A DNA stretch of 64,000 nt from Streptomyces sp. GQFP. GTDB lineage: Bacteria > Actinomycetota > Actinomycetes > Streptomycetales > Streptomycetaceae. Shown one piece after another: positions 39,492 through 48,657 of this stretch. A program made the translations under genes and the position numbers. Location: the NCBI RefSeq assembly GCF_021545335.1, contig NZ_CP089312.1, positions 6,014,001-6,078,000 of the forward strand, written 5' to 3'. The notes beneath the pieces are model-generated. The model was given only the letters and a program-made list of their open reading frames with translations. It ran no database searches and had not been told where the DNA came from. Each line of letters starts with the position of its first letter. Position 1 is the stretch's first letter.

Positions 39492-41518
39492 GCGAGATGA
39501 TCACCGCGGACCTGGTCGACCTCGACCTGTCCGCCCAGACCAAGGATGCGGCGGCCCGTGCCCTCGCCGAGCGCATGGTGGCGAAGGGGCGGGTGACCGA
39601 CCTTGACGGTTTCCTCGCCGACGTGGCCGCCCGTGAGGCGCAGATGCCGACCGGCCTCGACGGCGGCATCGGCATCCCGCACTGCCGCAGCGAACACGTG
39701 ACCGAGCCGACGCTCGCCTTCGGGCGCAGCGCCGCCGGGATCGACTTCGGCGCGGCCGACGGCCCCGCCGACCTGATCTTCCTGATCGCGGCCCCGGCCG
39801 GCGCCGACGACGCCCATCTGACGATCCTGTCGTCGCTCGCCCGCCAGCTGATGAACGACGAGTTCACGGCGGCGCTGCGGGCGGTCGGCGACGCGGAGAC
39901 GGCCGCCGCGCTGATCCGTGGCGACGAGGCTCCGGCCACCGATGACTCCGCGGCGGCTTCGGCGGCGGCCTCCGCCGAAGCCGCCGCGGGCACCACCGAC
40001 GGCGACGGGGGCGCGCGTCCGTTCCGGATCGTCGCCGTCACCTCCTGTCCGACCGGTATCGCCCACACGTACATGGCCGCCGAGGCGCTGGAGAACGCGG
40101 GCCGCGAGGCAGGCGTCGAACTCGTCGTCGAGCCGCAGGGCTCGGCCGGGTTCACCCGGCTCGACCCCGCCGTCATCGCCGCCGCGGACGGCGTGATCTT
40201 CGCCCACGACGTGCCCGTACGGGAGAAGGAACGCTTCGCCGGGAAGCCCACCGTCGACGTCGGCGTCAAGGCCGGCATCAACAAGCCCGCCCAGCTCATC
40301 GCCGACGTACGCGGCAAGGCCGAGCGCGGCGAGAGCAGCGCACCCGCCACCAGCGGTACGCCCGTCGAGCGGGCCGGCGAGTCCGGCGACAACTACGGCA
40401 CCAAGCTGCGCAAGTGGCTGATGACCGGCGTCAGTTACATGGTCCCGTTCGTCGCCGCGGGCGGTCTGCTGCTCGCCCTCGGCTTCGCGATCGGCGGCTG
40501 GGAGATCAACAAGGCGCCCTCGGTCATGGAGCACTTCTCCTGGACCCAGGTCGACAGCTGGGGCGCCCTGCTGTTCCAGATCGGCGGGGTGGCCTTCGGG
40601 TTCCTGATCCCCGTCCTGGCCGGTTACATCGCCTACGGCATGGCCGACCGCCCAGGTCTCGTCCCCGGCTTCGTCGGCGGCATGATCGCCTCGAACATCG
40701 CGGCCGGCTTCCTCGGCGGTCTGGTCGCCGGTCTGCTGGCCGGTGGCATCGTCCTCGCGATCCAGAAGATCAAGATCCCACCGGTGCTGCGCGGCATCAT
40801 GCCCGTCGTGGTGATCCCGCTGATCTCCTCGCTGGTCGTCGGCTTCCTGATGTTCGTCGTCGTCGGCAAGCCCATCGCCGAGGCCCAGAAGGGCATGACG
40901 GACTGGCTGGCCGGCCTCTCCGGCACCAACGCCATCCTGCTCGGCGTACTGCTCGGCCTGATGATGTGCTTCGACCTCGGCGGCCCGGTCAACAAGGTCG
41001 CGTACGCCTTCGCCACGGCCGGCATCGCCGTCGCGGACCCCAGCGACTCCGCGATGAAGGTCATGGCCGCGGTGATGGCCGCCGGCATGGTCCCGCCGCT
41101 GGGCATGGCGCTGGCCACCGTCGTCCGCAAGAAGCTCTTCACCCCGGCCGAGCAGGAGAACGGCAAGGCCGCCTGGGTCCTGGGCGCCTCCTTCATCTCC
41201 GAGGGCGCCATCCCGTTCGCGGCGGCCGACCCGCTGCGCGTCATCCCGGCCTCGATGGCGGGCGGCGCGGTCACCGGCGCCCTGTCGATGGCCTTCGGCG
41301 CCACGCTCCGCGCCCCGCACGGCGGCATCTTCGTGGTCCCGCTGATCGGCAGCCCGTTCCTCTACCTGATCGCCATCGCGGCCGGCACCTGCGTCACGAC
41401 GGCCCTGGTCATCGTCCTCAAGAGCATGCGCAAGCCGGCAGCGGGCGCCACGGCGGCCGAGTCGCCGGAAGGCACGGCGGCGGCGACGCAGGCGAAGAAG
41501 GAGCCGGTGGCGGCGTAG
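39488..41518 (+). CDS. fruA: Fructose PTS enzyme IIABC
   Basis: 676 residues from the ATG at 39488. EIIA has the phospho-His65 in LDGGIGIPHCRSEH. An Ala-rich linker (about 150-172) follows. EIIB has phospho-Cys187 in IVAVTSCPTGIAHTYMAAEA. EIIC (about 305-650) starts TGVSYMVPFVAAGGLLLALG, has about 8-10 membrane helices, and includes FDLGGPVNKVAYAF and EGAIPFAAADPLRVIP. It imports fructose as fructose-1-phosphate for FruK. It is the last gene of the operon, with a strong terminator behind it. Confidence 0.95.
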   Translation: MSEMITADLVDLDLSAQTKDAAARALAERMVAKGRVTDLDGFLADVAAREAQMPTGLDGGIGIPHCRSEHVTEPTLAFGRSAAGIDFGAADGPADLIFLIAAPAGADDAHLTILSSLARQLMNDEFTAALRAVGDAETAAALIRGDEAPATDDSAAASAAASAEAAAGTTDGDGGARPFRIVAVTSCPTGIAHTYMAAEALENAGREAGVELVVEPQGSAGFTRLDPAVIAAADGVIFAHDVPVREKERFAGKPTVDVGVKAGINKPAQLIADVRGKAERGESSAPATSGTPVERAGESGDNYGTKLRKWLMTGVSYMVPFVAAGGLLLALGFAIGGWEINKAPSVMEHFSWTQVDSWGALLFQIGGVAFGFLIPVLAGYIAYGMADRPGLVPGFVGGMIASNIAAGFLGGLVAGLLAGGIVLAIQKIKIPPVLRGIMPVVVIPLISSLVVGFLMFVVVGKPIAEAQKGMTDWLAGLSGTNAILLGVLLGLMMCFDLGGPVNKVAYAFATAGIAVADPSDSAMKVMAAVMAAGMVPPLGMALATVVRKKLFTPAEQENGKAAWVLGASFISEGAIPFAAADPLRVIPASMAGGAVTGALSMAFGATLRAPHGGIFVVPLIGSPFLYLIAIAAGTCVTTALVIVLKSMRKPAAGATAAESPEGTAAATQAKKEPVAA

Positions 41519-41567
41519 GCAGAACGATGGGCGGGCGTGCTGGGCGCACCCGCGAGTACCACCGGAA

Positions 41568-41612
41568 ACGCCACGGTCCCGGACAGGAGTTCCCTGTCCG
41601 GGACCGTGGCGT
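41568..41612 (+). terminator. Terminator of the fru operon
   Basis: ACGCCACGGTCCCGGACAGG (41568-41587) pairs perfectly with CCTGTCCGGGACCGTGGCGT (41593-41612), a 20-bp stem with a 5-nt loop, then CTGCTCT. It probably also serves the convergent gene. Confidence 0.85.
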
Positions 41613-41662
41613 CTGCTCTGCCGTCAGTAGGAATCAGGAATGGCGTGCGGGGTTACGGCGGT

Positions 41663-42409
41663 TTACGACGCCCGGGCCGCCCGCCGCTCCATCGCGTCCC
41701 GCGCCCCGTCCTCCGTCGGATACACCTCGCACATGTGCCGGCCGTCGGGCGTCGCCGTGTGCTCGACCTCCCACAGGGAGATCTCCTCACCGCCCGGCAG
41801 CAGGAAGGCGTGCTCGTAGAGCGAGAAGCCGATCCCGGACCGGCCCGCGCGGCACGGGCGCCCGAACGCCTGGGTGATCTGGTGCGCGAACGCCGTACGC
41901 AGCAACTCGGCCGTCTCTGTTCCCGGTCGGTCCGTGTTCTCCGCCCGGCGCAGTAAACGGCGCGCGTGGTCCGCCGAGTCGTCGGGAACGTACACATGCC
42001 GAGGCTGGACGACCGGTGTGAGCTGAACCGTCACCGGCAGCTCGAAATCCGGGCCGTCGGCGGGCAGCGGGAGCCGGGCCGTGGCGGCGCGCAGTTCCTC
42101 CTCGTCCACATACACCTCGTGCTGCGGACCCGCCCCCGGCGCCGTGTTGTGCACCAGCTCCCAGAGGGTGAGCGCCGAACCGTCGGCGAGCAGCCAGGTG
42201 TGACGGTACGTCTCGCGGTGCAGCCCCGCGCTGTGGTGCGCCGAGTGCAGCGAACTGTCGTGCGCCAGCGCGCAGTCGAGCCGCCGTATCGCCTCGTCGG
42301 GCAGCTCGAAGGAGTTCAGGGCACGACCGAGGAGCCGCTCGAGGTGCTCCTCCGGAGACTCGGGCGACTCGGGTGGTTCGTACGCTGCCGTCTCGTACGG
42401 AACGCTCAA
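41663..42409 (-). CDS. Conserved Streptomyces hypothetical protein
   Basis: 248 residues from the ATG at 42409. It contains two related halves, each with a helix, then a HTWLLADGSALTLWELVHNT or HAFLLPGGEEISLWEVEHTA beta segment, then a short acidic part. This is an internal duplication of a domain of about 100 residues. It is soluble, without signal. I recall a Streptomyces-restricted family of this type (possibly DUF6227) beside fruA, but the function is unknown. Confidence 0.75.
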   Translation of the reverse strand: MSVPYETAAYEPPESPESPEEHLERLLGRALNSFELPDEAIRRLDCALAHDSSLHSAHHSAGLHRETYRHTWLLADGSALTLWELVHNTAPGAGPQHEVYVDEEELRAATARLPLPADGPDFELPVTVQLTPVVQPRHVYVPDDSADHARRLLRRAENTDRPGTETAELLRTAFAHQITQAFGRPCRAGRSGIGFSLYEHAFLLPGGEEISLWEVEHTATPDGRHMCEVYPTEDGARDAMERRAARAS

Positions 42410-42954
42410 GGCTTCTCCCGGCGTTGCTGCATGTCACCTTGTGGGTGCATACCGTAGCCCCTCGGTCGGACATCATGTCCGGGAACCGAGAAAACATACG
42501 CCTAGGAGACGCCCGGACCGCACGAAAAGTTCCCGCGCGGCCCCGAAAACCGTCAATGGTCCATCAACACGCCCTGATCGGGCGGTACTTCAGGCACTGT
42601 CAGGAAGCAGCCCCAGCCGTCCACTCGCTCCACGGCAGATCCCAGCCGCTGAGACCGTTGTCCGGCGCGACCTGCTTGTCGGCGGAGTTCTTCACGATGA
42701 CGACGTCCCCGACGTCGCCAACCGCATCGCGTGCGGCACATCCGGGATGTCGTACGCGTTGGCCGGGCGAGACGACGGGTGGCCGAGCGGGCCTGCCGGC
42801 GCCGGTAACGGCCCAGGTTGAGCCTGAGCCCGAGATCGCCAGGTCGGAAGCGGCGAACCGCGTCAGTCCAGGCGCCTGACCGGATCGGATCGCAGCGGTC
42901 GGGTGTTGCCGGGGTGCCTGCTGCCAGGGTTGGAGTCGAAAGGGAGGCTTCCTA
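42410..42954. other. Intergenic region, possible gene remnant
   Basis: 545 bp without an intact gene. On the minus strand, codons from about 42755 to 42600 read VVIVKNSADKQVAPDNGLSG and then WDLPWSEW, which look like a real protein end but have no start or upstream domain. It is probably a decayed gene (low confidence). Confidence 0.35.
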
Positions 42955-43824
42955 ATGATCTCGGCACTCAACCAACTTGTCGATCTTGTCGAGGAGCACC
43001 TCGTCGAGGAACTCGACGTCGACAGGTTCGCCGGGGCGCTCGGCACCACCGAGTACCACCTGCGTCGGATGTTCTCGTCGTTGGCCGGTATGCCGCTGTC
43101 GGAGTACGTGCGGCGGCGCCGCATGACAGTTGCCGCCGCCGACGTCGTCCGGGGCAAGGGGGATCTGCTGTGTATCGCCGTCCGGCACGGATACGGCTCC
43201 AGCGAGGCGTTCGGACGCGCGTTCCGGGCGGTCCACGGTGCCAGCCCCAGTGACGTGCGCCGTAATGGAGGCCCCTTGCGCACACAACCGCAGCTCAGGT
43301 TCCGCCTGACTGTTGAAGGGAGTATCCCCATGGACACCCGCCTCGTCGACCGCCCTGCATTCCGGCTGGCCGGACACGCAACCCGGGTTCCGCTTATTCA
43401 TCAGGGCGTCAACCCGCACATCCAGGAGCACATCGCTGCGCTACCGCTGGAGGAGCATCTGCGGCTGAAGGCCCTCAGCGACACCGAACCGAAGGGTCTG
43501 CTGCAGGTCACCGATGACCTCGATCCCGACGGCAGTGAGGGCAGTGAACTGACCTACCTGCACGGAGTCGCCCTCAGCCGGGACACGCCGGTCCCGGACG
43601 GGCTCGACGCCATCGAGGTACCACCTGGAATGTGGGCAGTCTTCCGTACCGGCGGACCGCATCCGCAGGCCCTGCAGACGACCTGGGCGGCGACCGCGAC
43701 CGAGTGGTTCCCCTCCAACCCGTGGCGGCTGCGGTCGGGGCCCTCGGTCGTCGCGGTCCTCGAGCGCGCGGACGATTTCAGCACCGCGACCTGCGAGCTG
43801 TGGCTTCCCGTCGAACCAGCGTGA
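42955..43824 (+). CDS. AraC-family regulator with GyrI-like effector domain
   Basis: 289 residues from the ATG at 42955 with GGGAGG upstream. The N-terminal double HTH has LVEEHLVEELDVDRFAGALG, TTEYHLRRMFSSLAGMPLSE and IAVRHGYGSSEAFGRAFRAV, then HGASPSDVRR. Residues about 125-289 form a GyrI-like (AraC_E_bind) domain with VDRPAFRLAGHATRVPLIHQ and IEVPPGMWAVFRTGGPHP. This is the Rob/SoxS-like layout for sensing small hydrophobic ligands. Monocistronic. A heptamer repeat and a hairpin follow. Confidence 0.92.
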   Translation: MISALNQLVDLVEEHLVEELDVDRFAGALGTTEYHLRRMFSSLAGMPLSEYVRRRRMTVAAADVVRGKGDLLCIAVRHGYGSSEAFGRAFRAVHGASPSDVRRNGGPLRTQPQLRFRLTVEGSIPMDTRLVDRPAFRLAGHATRVPLIHQGVNPHIQEHIAALPLEEHLRLKALSDTEPKGLLQVTDDLDPDGSEGSELTYLHGVALSRDTPVPDGLDAIEVPPGMWAVFRTGGPHPQALQTTWAATATEWFPSNPWRLRSGPSVVAVLERADDFSTATCELWLPVEPA

Positions 43825-43827
43825 CGC

Positions 43828-43869
43828 ACCATCGACCATCGACCATCGACCATCGACCATCGACCATCG
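43828..43869. repeat. 7-bp tandem repeat
   Basis: ACCATCG is repeated six times without change, beginning 4 bp after the AraC-type gene's stop. Confidence 0.95.
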
Positions 43870-43877
43870 AACGCGGT

Positions 43878-43918
43878 TGAGCGCTTGAGCTGACGGAATC
43901 CGCCAACTCAAGCGCTCA
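43878..43918. terminator. Hairpin between convergent genes
   Basis: TGAGCGCTTGAG (43878-43889) pairs perfectly with CTCAAGCGCTCA (43907-43918). It lies between the AraC-type gene and the convergent P1 peptidase gene and probably terminates both. Confidence 0.75.
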
Positions 43919-43975
43919 GTCACAATCGGCCAGTGGCAGAAACGGGACAACCACCCTCCCCCCATGGCCCTCCCG

Positions 43976-45064
43976 TTATCCGTGACCCCCGTGACCCCCG
44001 TGACCCCCGTGACCCCCGTGACCCCCGTGACCCCCGTGACCCCCGTACAACTCCCCATACGACGGCCAAGCCCCGCCCGCCCCCGTCACCGGCTCCGCCG
44101 CCCGTACCGCCCGTACGATCGCCCGGGTCACCAGGTCCGCGCTCGCCTCCAGGATCTCGTTCAGTGCGAGGGGGTTGTCCTCGGACAGTGGGCGGGCCCC
44201 TGTCGCCAACGTGAACACCGTGTCCCCGTCGGTGAGCAGATGCACCGGACGTACGGCACGTGCGATGCCGTCGTGTGCCGTGCCGGCCACCTTCTGGGCC
44301 TGGGCCTTTGACAGCGCCGCGTCGGTCGCGACCACCGCGAGGGTGGTGTTCAGCGGAGGGAGGGGGGACTGGGCCGCGGCTTCGGCCAGTCGCCGCCGCG
44401 CCGCCTCGTGCACGTCGGCCGACGGATACTCGACCCGCCGCCCCTCGAACAACTCCCCGTACAGCACCCCCGTTTCCGGATCCACCGAGTACCCCGCCGC
44501 GTTGGCCACCACCAGTGCCGCCACCGTGATCCCCGACCCGAGTACGGTGCTCGCGGTGCCGACACCGCCCTTGAGATGCCCGACCACCGCCCCCGTACCG
44601 GCGCCCACGCACCCCTCCGGCACGGGCGCGCCCAGCTCGCTCGCGGCGGCCGCCTCGACGGCTGCCCGACCGGTGGCCGCGTCCGGCCGGGCCCGGAAGT
44701 CGCCACCCCGGCCCAGGTCGAAGACGCAGGCGGCCGGCACCACCGGCACCACGTGCCCGGCATCGGGCCCGACCCGTACCCCGCGCTCCCGCTCCTCCAG
44801 CCAGGCCATCACTCCCGACGCCGAGTCCAGCCCGTACGCGCTGCCGCCCGTCAGCACCACCGCCTCGACAGTGCGTACGACGTTGCGCGGGTCCAGGGCG
44901 TCGGTCTCCTTGGTGCCGGGTCCGCCGCCCCGTACGTCCACGGCCGCCACGGCTCCACCCTCCGGTGCGAGCACGACCGTCGTGCCGGTGAGCCATCCGT
45001 CGCCGATACGCGTCGCGTGCCCCACTCGCAGGCCGGCCACATCTGTCAGAGCGTCAACTGTCAT
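43976..45064 (-). CDS. P1-family aminopeptidase (DmpA-like) with Gly-Gly-His tail
   Basis: 362 residues from the ATG at 45064. It starts DVAGLRVGHATRIGDGWLTG, typical of the Ntn-hydrolase-like P1 family. It then has VVLTGGSAYGLDSASGVMAW, AAVEAAAASELGAPVPEGCV and GAGTGAVVGHLKGGVGTAST. NTTLAVVATDAALSKAQAQK carries the autocleavage-region Thr/Ala pattern. The last 20 or so residues are seven Gly-Gly-His units, encoded by seven perfect 9-bp repeats (43982-44044). That tail is foreign to the family and could bind Ni, Cu or Zn. Confidence 0.88.
   Translation of the reverse strand: MTVDALTDVAGLRVGHATRIGDGWLTGTTVVLAPEGGAVAAVDVRGGGPGTKETDALDPRNVVRTVEAVVLTGGSAYGLDSASGVMAWLEERERGVRVGPDAGHVVPVVPAACVFDLGRGGDFRARPDAATGRAAVEAAAASELGAPVPEGCVGAGTGAVVGHLKGGVGTASTVLGSGITVAALVVANAAGYSVDPETGVLYGELFEGRRVEYPSADVHEAARRRLAEAAAQSPLPPLNTTLAVVATDAALSKAQAQKVAGTAHDGIARAVRPVHLLTDGDTVFTLATGARPLSEDNPLALNEILEASADLVTRAIVRAVRAAEPVTGAGGAWPSYGELYGGHGGHGGHGGHGGHGGHGGHG
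43982..44044. repeat. 9-bp tandem repeat encoding the Gly-Gly-His tail
   Basis: GTGACCCCC on the plus strand (GGGGGTCAC on the coding strand) is repeated seven times without change. All copies are identical at the third codon positions, so the expansion is recent. Confidence 0.95.
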
Positions 45065-45244
45065 GACGCCCAGTCTTGCTTCACGCAGCCACTTCGTTGT
45101 CGTACGCCGAGGCGAACCAGGTGAAGTTCATCCAGGTTCACTGCGGAGTAACGGAGCAACACCGCTATTCACCTGCGCCGAAACCAACTATGGGAGTTCA
45201 ATTTCCTATGGGGGCAGCGTGAAGCGGTCCCGGTGGACGAACGG

Positions 45245-46948
45245 ATGACCATGGAACGTGACGACCTGTCGACCCTGCGCGCACTGGGCTTCGAGGATGA
45301 CGAGCTTCGGCAACTCGGTCTGTGGGACGTGCCGACTGGAGCCCCGGAAGACCTGGCGGAGGCATACATCAGGCGCTCGAAGAAGCGGGACACCCTGACG
45401 ACAGTCCGGGCTCATGTGCGGGACGTGTGCCGCCTCGCAGCCATCGAGGGGAAGGCGATCCGGCATGTGTGGTTCGAGCAGCGGAGCGCGAGCAAGGCGC
45501 ATGTCCGGCGTGAGGAGTTCGAGAATGCGAACCAGGCAGTCTTGGACGGTCACTCGAAGACGCTGTACGTATGGAAGACCGACCGTCTTTCACGTCGGGG
45601 CATGGGCCAAGTCGGCTTGCTGCTCGATGGCTTCGGCAATCGCGCCGCGCGTTTGGTGAGCGTCATTGAAGGGCTGGACTCTTCGAGGGACGGACGGACT
45701 GTCTTCGGAGTTCTCTCGGAGCGAGCCCGCGAAGAGGTCAAAGACATTTCGCTACGGACGAAGACCGGAGGAGACGCGCACAAGGCGGAGGGGCGTTGGC
45801 CGGGAGGTGTGACGCCGTACGGGCTCTGCTGTCCCAAGGGATCGGGGAAGCTTGAACACAACCCGGCGGAGTACAGATACGCGCGCACGCTGATCGCTGA
45901 GCGGCTTTTGGACATGGTGACACCGGCCGAGATCGCCAATGATCTCAACGAGCGGGGCGTTCCCACGCGTCATGGCAAGAAATGGCGGGCTCAGACAGTC
46001 ATCAATCTTGCACAGTCGCCGAGTTGGGCCGGTCTCATCCCGAACCGTGATCGGCAGACCGACGAGTTCGGGATGCCCCTCGACAAGTGGCACCGAGGTG
46101 GAGATCCCCTCCTGGGGGCAGACGGTCACCCTGTCCGTGCCGGTAAGGGAGTCGTCACCTTCGAGGAGTGGGAGAAGATCAGGGCCATTATCTCGGGCCG
46201 TTCACGCCCCGGTACGACGATTGGCGACAGAACGCGCGGCGTCCGCAAGGCAGCCACCATCATGACAGGCGTCCTGCGCTGTCCACACTGCAACGGTCCC
46301 ATGGGGAACGGCGGGCGTAACTATCGCTGCCTTGCCCGTGTGAATCAGGGAAAGTCCGTCTGCCAGGGGATCGCGACCATGCGTGAGCGGGTGGACGAGG
46401 CGATGGAGGAACTTTGGATGAACCGCATCTTGAATCTTTCTCCGGACTCATTCGCGATCCATGAGATCGCCCGACGTTGGCTGTCCTACCAGGATCCTGA
46501 GAAGGAGGCACGCAAGCGCTCCGTAGGGGCAGCGCTCGACAATGCGGTAGGCCGGGTGATGAAACTGAACAAGGAATTCTTCATCGGCGGGGGAATGGAT
46601 GAGGAACAGTTCGATGCTCTCCGAGAGGAGTTGGAGACTCAGATCGCAAGCCTCAAGGCCGAACTTGCGGAACTCTCGAGGGATGCTGACCTGTCGGCTC
46701 TTGTGGCCCCCGAAGCAATGGCCGCCGTCTGGGAGGGCAGTGGAATTGTTGGGCGCCGGGCCCTCGTCCAGGCGGCACTGAAGAGCGTCACCGTGAAGCC
46801 CCCCAAGGGACGGGGAGACAAAACACCGATCCTGGACCGTCTTGTGCCTGACTGGCGAGACAAGAAGACCGACGCGCTGCGTCTGGGCGAGGAGTTTGAG
46901 GCGGTGGAGCCCAGCAGGACGGGGCGTGTGCCCGAGGCAGCCGCGTAA
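45245..46948 (+). CDS. Second large serine recombinase, isolated
   Basis: 567 residues if the ATG at 45245 is used; a GTG at 45233 gives 571. The resolvase domain has AEAYIRRSKKRDTLT with the probable nucleophile Ser in RRS, and YVWKTDRLSRRGMGQVG. The recombinase domain has HKAEGRWPGGVTPYGLCCPK and VINLAQSPSWAGLIPNRDR. A zinc ribbon (VLRCPHCNGPMGNGGRNYRC ... KSVCQG) and a coiled coil (EEQFDALREELETQIASLKA) follow. It is phiC31/SV1-like in order. No phage genes flank it, and it sits between ordinary chromosomal genes. It may be a prophage relic or a minimal element. Confidence 0.9.
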   Translation: MTMERDDLSTLRALGFEDDELRQLGLWDVPTGAPEDLAEAYIRRSKKRDTLTTVRAHVRDVCRLAAIEGKAIRHVWFEQRSASKAHVRREEFENANQAVLDGHSKTLYVWKTDRLSRRGMGQVGLLLDGFGNRAARLVSVIEGLDSSRDGRTVFGVLSERAREEVKDISLRTKTGGDAHKAEGRWPGGVTPYGLCCPKGSGKLEHNPAEYRYARTLIAERLLDMVTPAEIANDLNERGVPTRHGKKWRAQTVINLAQSPSWAGLIPNRDRQTDEFGMPLDKWHRGGDPLLGADGHPVRAGKGVVTFEEWEKIRAIISGRSRPGTTIGDRTRGVRKAATIMTGVLRCPHCNGPMGNGGRNYRCLARVNQGKSVCQGIATMRERVDEAMEELWMNRILNLSPDSFAIHEIARRWLSYQDPEKEARKRSVGAALDNAVGRVMKLNKEFFIGGGMDEEQFDALREELETQIASLKAELAELSRDADLSALVAPEAMAAVWEGSGIVGRRALVQAALKSVTVKPPKGRGDKTPILDRLVPDWRDKKTDALRLGEEFEAVEPSRTGRVPEAAA

Positions 46949-47113
46949 GTCCCGCCGCACTGTGGCCGGGGCCCTTCGTACTGCACGACACGCCCTGCCC
47001 GACACAGAGCAGACGGCCCTGGCCGGAACCAGCTTGGTGGCCCACAACCTGAAGGCAGTGTGAGCCCGCGGGACGACAGGGCGACGGCTGTCCCCGGGAC
47101 GTACCCTGGACTC

Positions 47114-47299
47114 ATGAGCAGCCCCGCCGCCCCCGAACCGCGCGCCCCGAAGCCCGCGCTGATCTTCGACGACCCGCTGGACCAGCAGTCGTCGGACGAC
47201 ACGGACCGTGGGTGGGGCGAGCGCCCGGCTGACGGCGGCGGCGACAGCGCGGCCGACCTGAAGCGCTTCCTCGACGAGAAGCCGCCCCACCACATCTGA
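47114..47299 (+). CDS. Small conserved hypothetical protein
   Basis: 61 residues from the ATG at 47114. It is acidic and Pro-rich, with ALIFDDPLDQQSSDDTDRGW in the middle and DLKRFLDEKPPHHI at the end. I recall similar small Streptomyces proteins. No membrane segment is present. The function is unknown. The mscL gene is convergent. Confidence 0.65.
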   Translation: MSSPAAPEPRAPKPALIFDDPLDQQSSDDTDRGWGERPADGGGDSAADLKRFLDEKPPHHI

Positions 47300-47339
47300 A
47301 CCGGGCCGAGCGACCTCCGAACGAGGCCGAGCGCGCTGC

Positions 47340-47810
47340 CTACCGCTCGTCGTGCCCGGAGCCCCGCTGGGCCACGAGGGCGTCGCGGATCTCCTTGAGG
47401 ACCTCCAGCTCGCTCAGCTCGACGACCTCCTGCGCGCCCTCCTTCGCCTTCTGGCGCGCGGCCACCCGGGCCAGGTACTTCGACATCGGCAGGACCATCA
47501 GGAAGTAGACGACGGCCGCGGTGATCACGAAGGTGAGCGTGGCGCCCAGGACCGAGCCCCACATGATCTTGACGCCGGTCGCGGTGTCGCCGGTGCCGGT
47601 GCAGGGGTCCTTGATGCAGGAGCTGTAGTTGTCGAGGTTCTTCGTCCCGAACGCCCCCACCATCGGGTTGATGACGCCCTTCACCACCGAGTTCACGATG
47701 TTGGTGAACGCGGTGCCGATGACTACCGCGACCGCCAGATCGACGACGTTGCCGCGCGTCAGGAAGGCTTTGAAGCCGTCCCAGACGCTCGGTTGCTTCT
47801 TCTCGCTCAC
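47340..47810 (-). CDS. mscL: Large-conductance mechanosensitive channel
   Basis: 156 residues from the ATG at 47810. TM1 is in GNVVDLAVAVVIGTAFTNIV then NSVVKGVINPMVG. A periplasmic loop with two Cys (YSSCIKDPCTG), TM2 (GATLTFVITAAVVYFLMVLP) and a cytoplasmic helix follow. It is a homopentameric pore that releases solutes on hypo-osmotic shock. The Cys pair in the loop is unusual compared with E. coli MscL. Confidence 0.95.
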   Translation of the reverse strand: MSEKKQPSVWDGFKAFLTRGNVVDLAVAVVIGTAFTNIVNSVVKGVINPMVGAFGTKNLDNYSSCIKDPCTGTGDTATGVKIMWGSVLGATLTFVITAAVVYFLMVLPMSKYLARVAARQKAKEGAQEVVELSELEVLKEIRDALVAQRGSGHDER

Positions 47811-47948
47811 CGCGGGGCCTCTCCTCGTACACGCAAATGGGGGAACAAACAGTTCCGCAACCTACGTCAACCTGTGGCGGCCATGTCCAATTGGCCGACT
47901 CCAACGAGGGACTTGACGCCAGACGGTTCGAGACGATCACCCAACCGT

Positions 47949-48557
47949 TCACCACACCGTCACCGCCAACCGTGCCGTCGCACCCGCGCCGGCCAGCCGG
48001 GACGCCGTGGTGCGCGGCACCGAGAGCACGACCAGGGCCCCGCCCTCGGCCACGCTGTCCTCGGGTGTCATGGCCGGCGGCACCTTCGTCACGCGGGCCC
48101 GGTGCGCGACCACCCGGGCGTCGGTGCCCGTCGGCAACTCCTCGGCCGCGATGACGTCGACCCGGTCACCGGGCCGCAGCAGCCGGACCGTTGCCGCGTC
48201 GGCGATCCGCACCGGCGCCGTCACCATCTCGACCACGCGCCGCTCCCGTACGGGATCCGCCACGGGATGACCCCGGACCCGTCCGACATCGGGCGCCGGC
48301 CCCGACGCCCCACGTGGACCCGCCGCCACGATCGCGGCGGCCGTGACGGCGAGCCCGAGGGCCAGCGCCCGCCTCCGATTCCGTACCAGGCGCCGCAGTC
48401 GACCCCGCCCGCCGCGCACCCGCACGGGGGCGAAGTGCGGCACCTCGCAGGGCGGGGGGACAAGCGGAACGGAGTGCACGGGACGTACGGGAGACATGGG
48501 ACGTACGGATGACATGGGGACCACCACCTGTGACGAGGGAGCTGCTTGCGCCCCCAC
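47949..48557 (-). CDS. SAF-domain protein, CpaB/RcpC-like
   Basis: 202 residues from 48557; MSSVRPM at 48515 is a possible later start. After a Pro-rich lead and RRLVRNRRR comes one TM helix (ALALGLAVTAAAIVAAG). An SAF-type domain with VTAPVRIADAATVRLLRPGD and RVDVIAAEEL follows, then VLSVPRTTASRLAGA, as in CpaB/RcpC pilus assembly proteins. It is probably an inner-membrane, externally oriented protein. No pilus genes are adjacent. Confidence 0.75.
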   Translation of the reverse strand: MGAQAAPSSQVVVPMSSVRPMSPVRPVHSVPLVPPPCEVPHFAPVRVRGGRGRLRRLVRNRRRALALGLAVTAAAIVAAGPRGASGPAPDVGRVRGHPVADPVRERRVVEMVTAPVRIADAATVRLLRPGDRVDVIAAEELPTGTDARVVAHRARVTKVPPAMTPEDSVAEGGALVVLSVPRTTASRLAGAGATARLAVTVW

Positions 48558-48657
48558 GATGAGGCTTTTCCGCGAACCCCGCTCAGGCCTGTGTGTTACT
48601 CACCGGTTGTGGACAACTCGCTCACCCGAATGGGAAGTTCCGCTCCCGCCGACCCCG

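Noticed and set aside
38672..41320. 882-residue minus-strand open frame across fruK and fruA
   Set aside because: It is antisense to two clearly recognised genes, with low-complexity Arg/Gly/Asp composition and no domain or RBS. It is a shadow of GC-rich codon use.
43828..44044. Short tandem repeats considered as a CRISPR array
   Set aside because: The units are 7 and 9 bp and directly adjacent, with no spacers. No cas genes are present.
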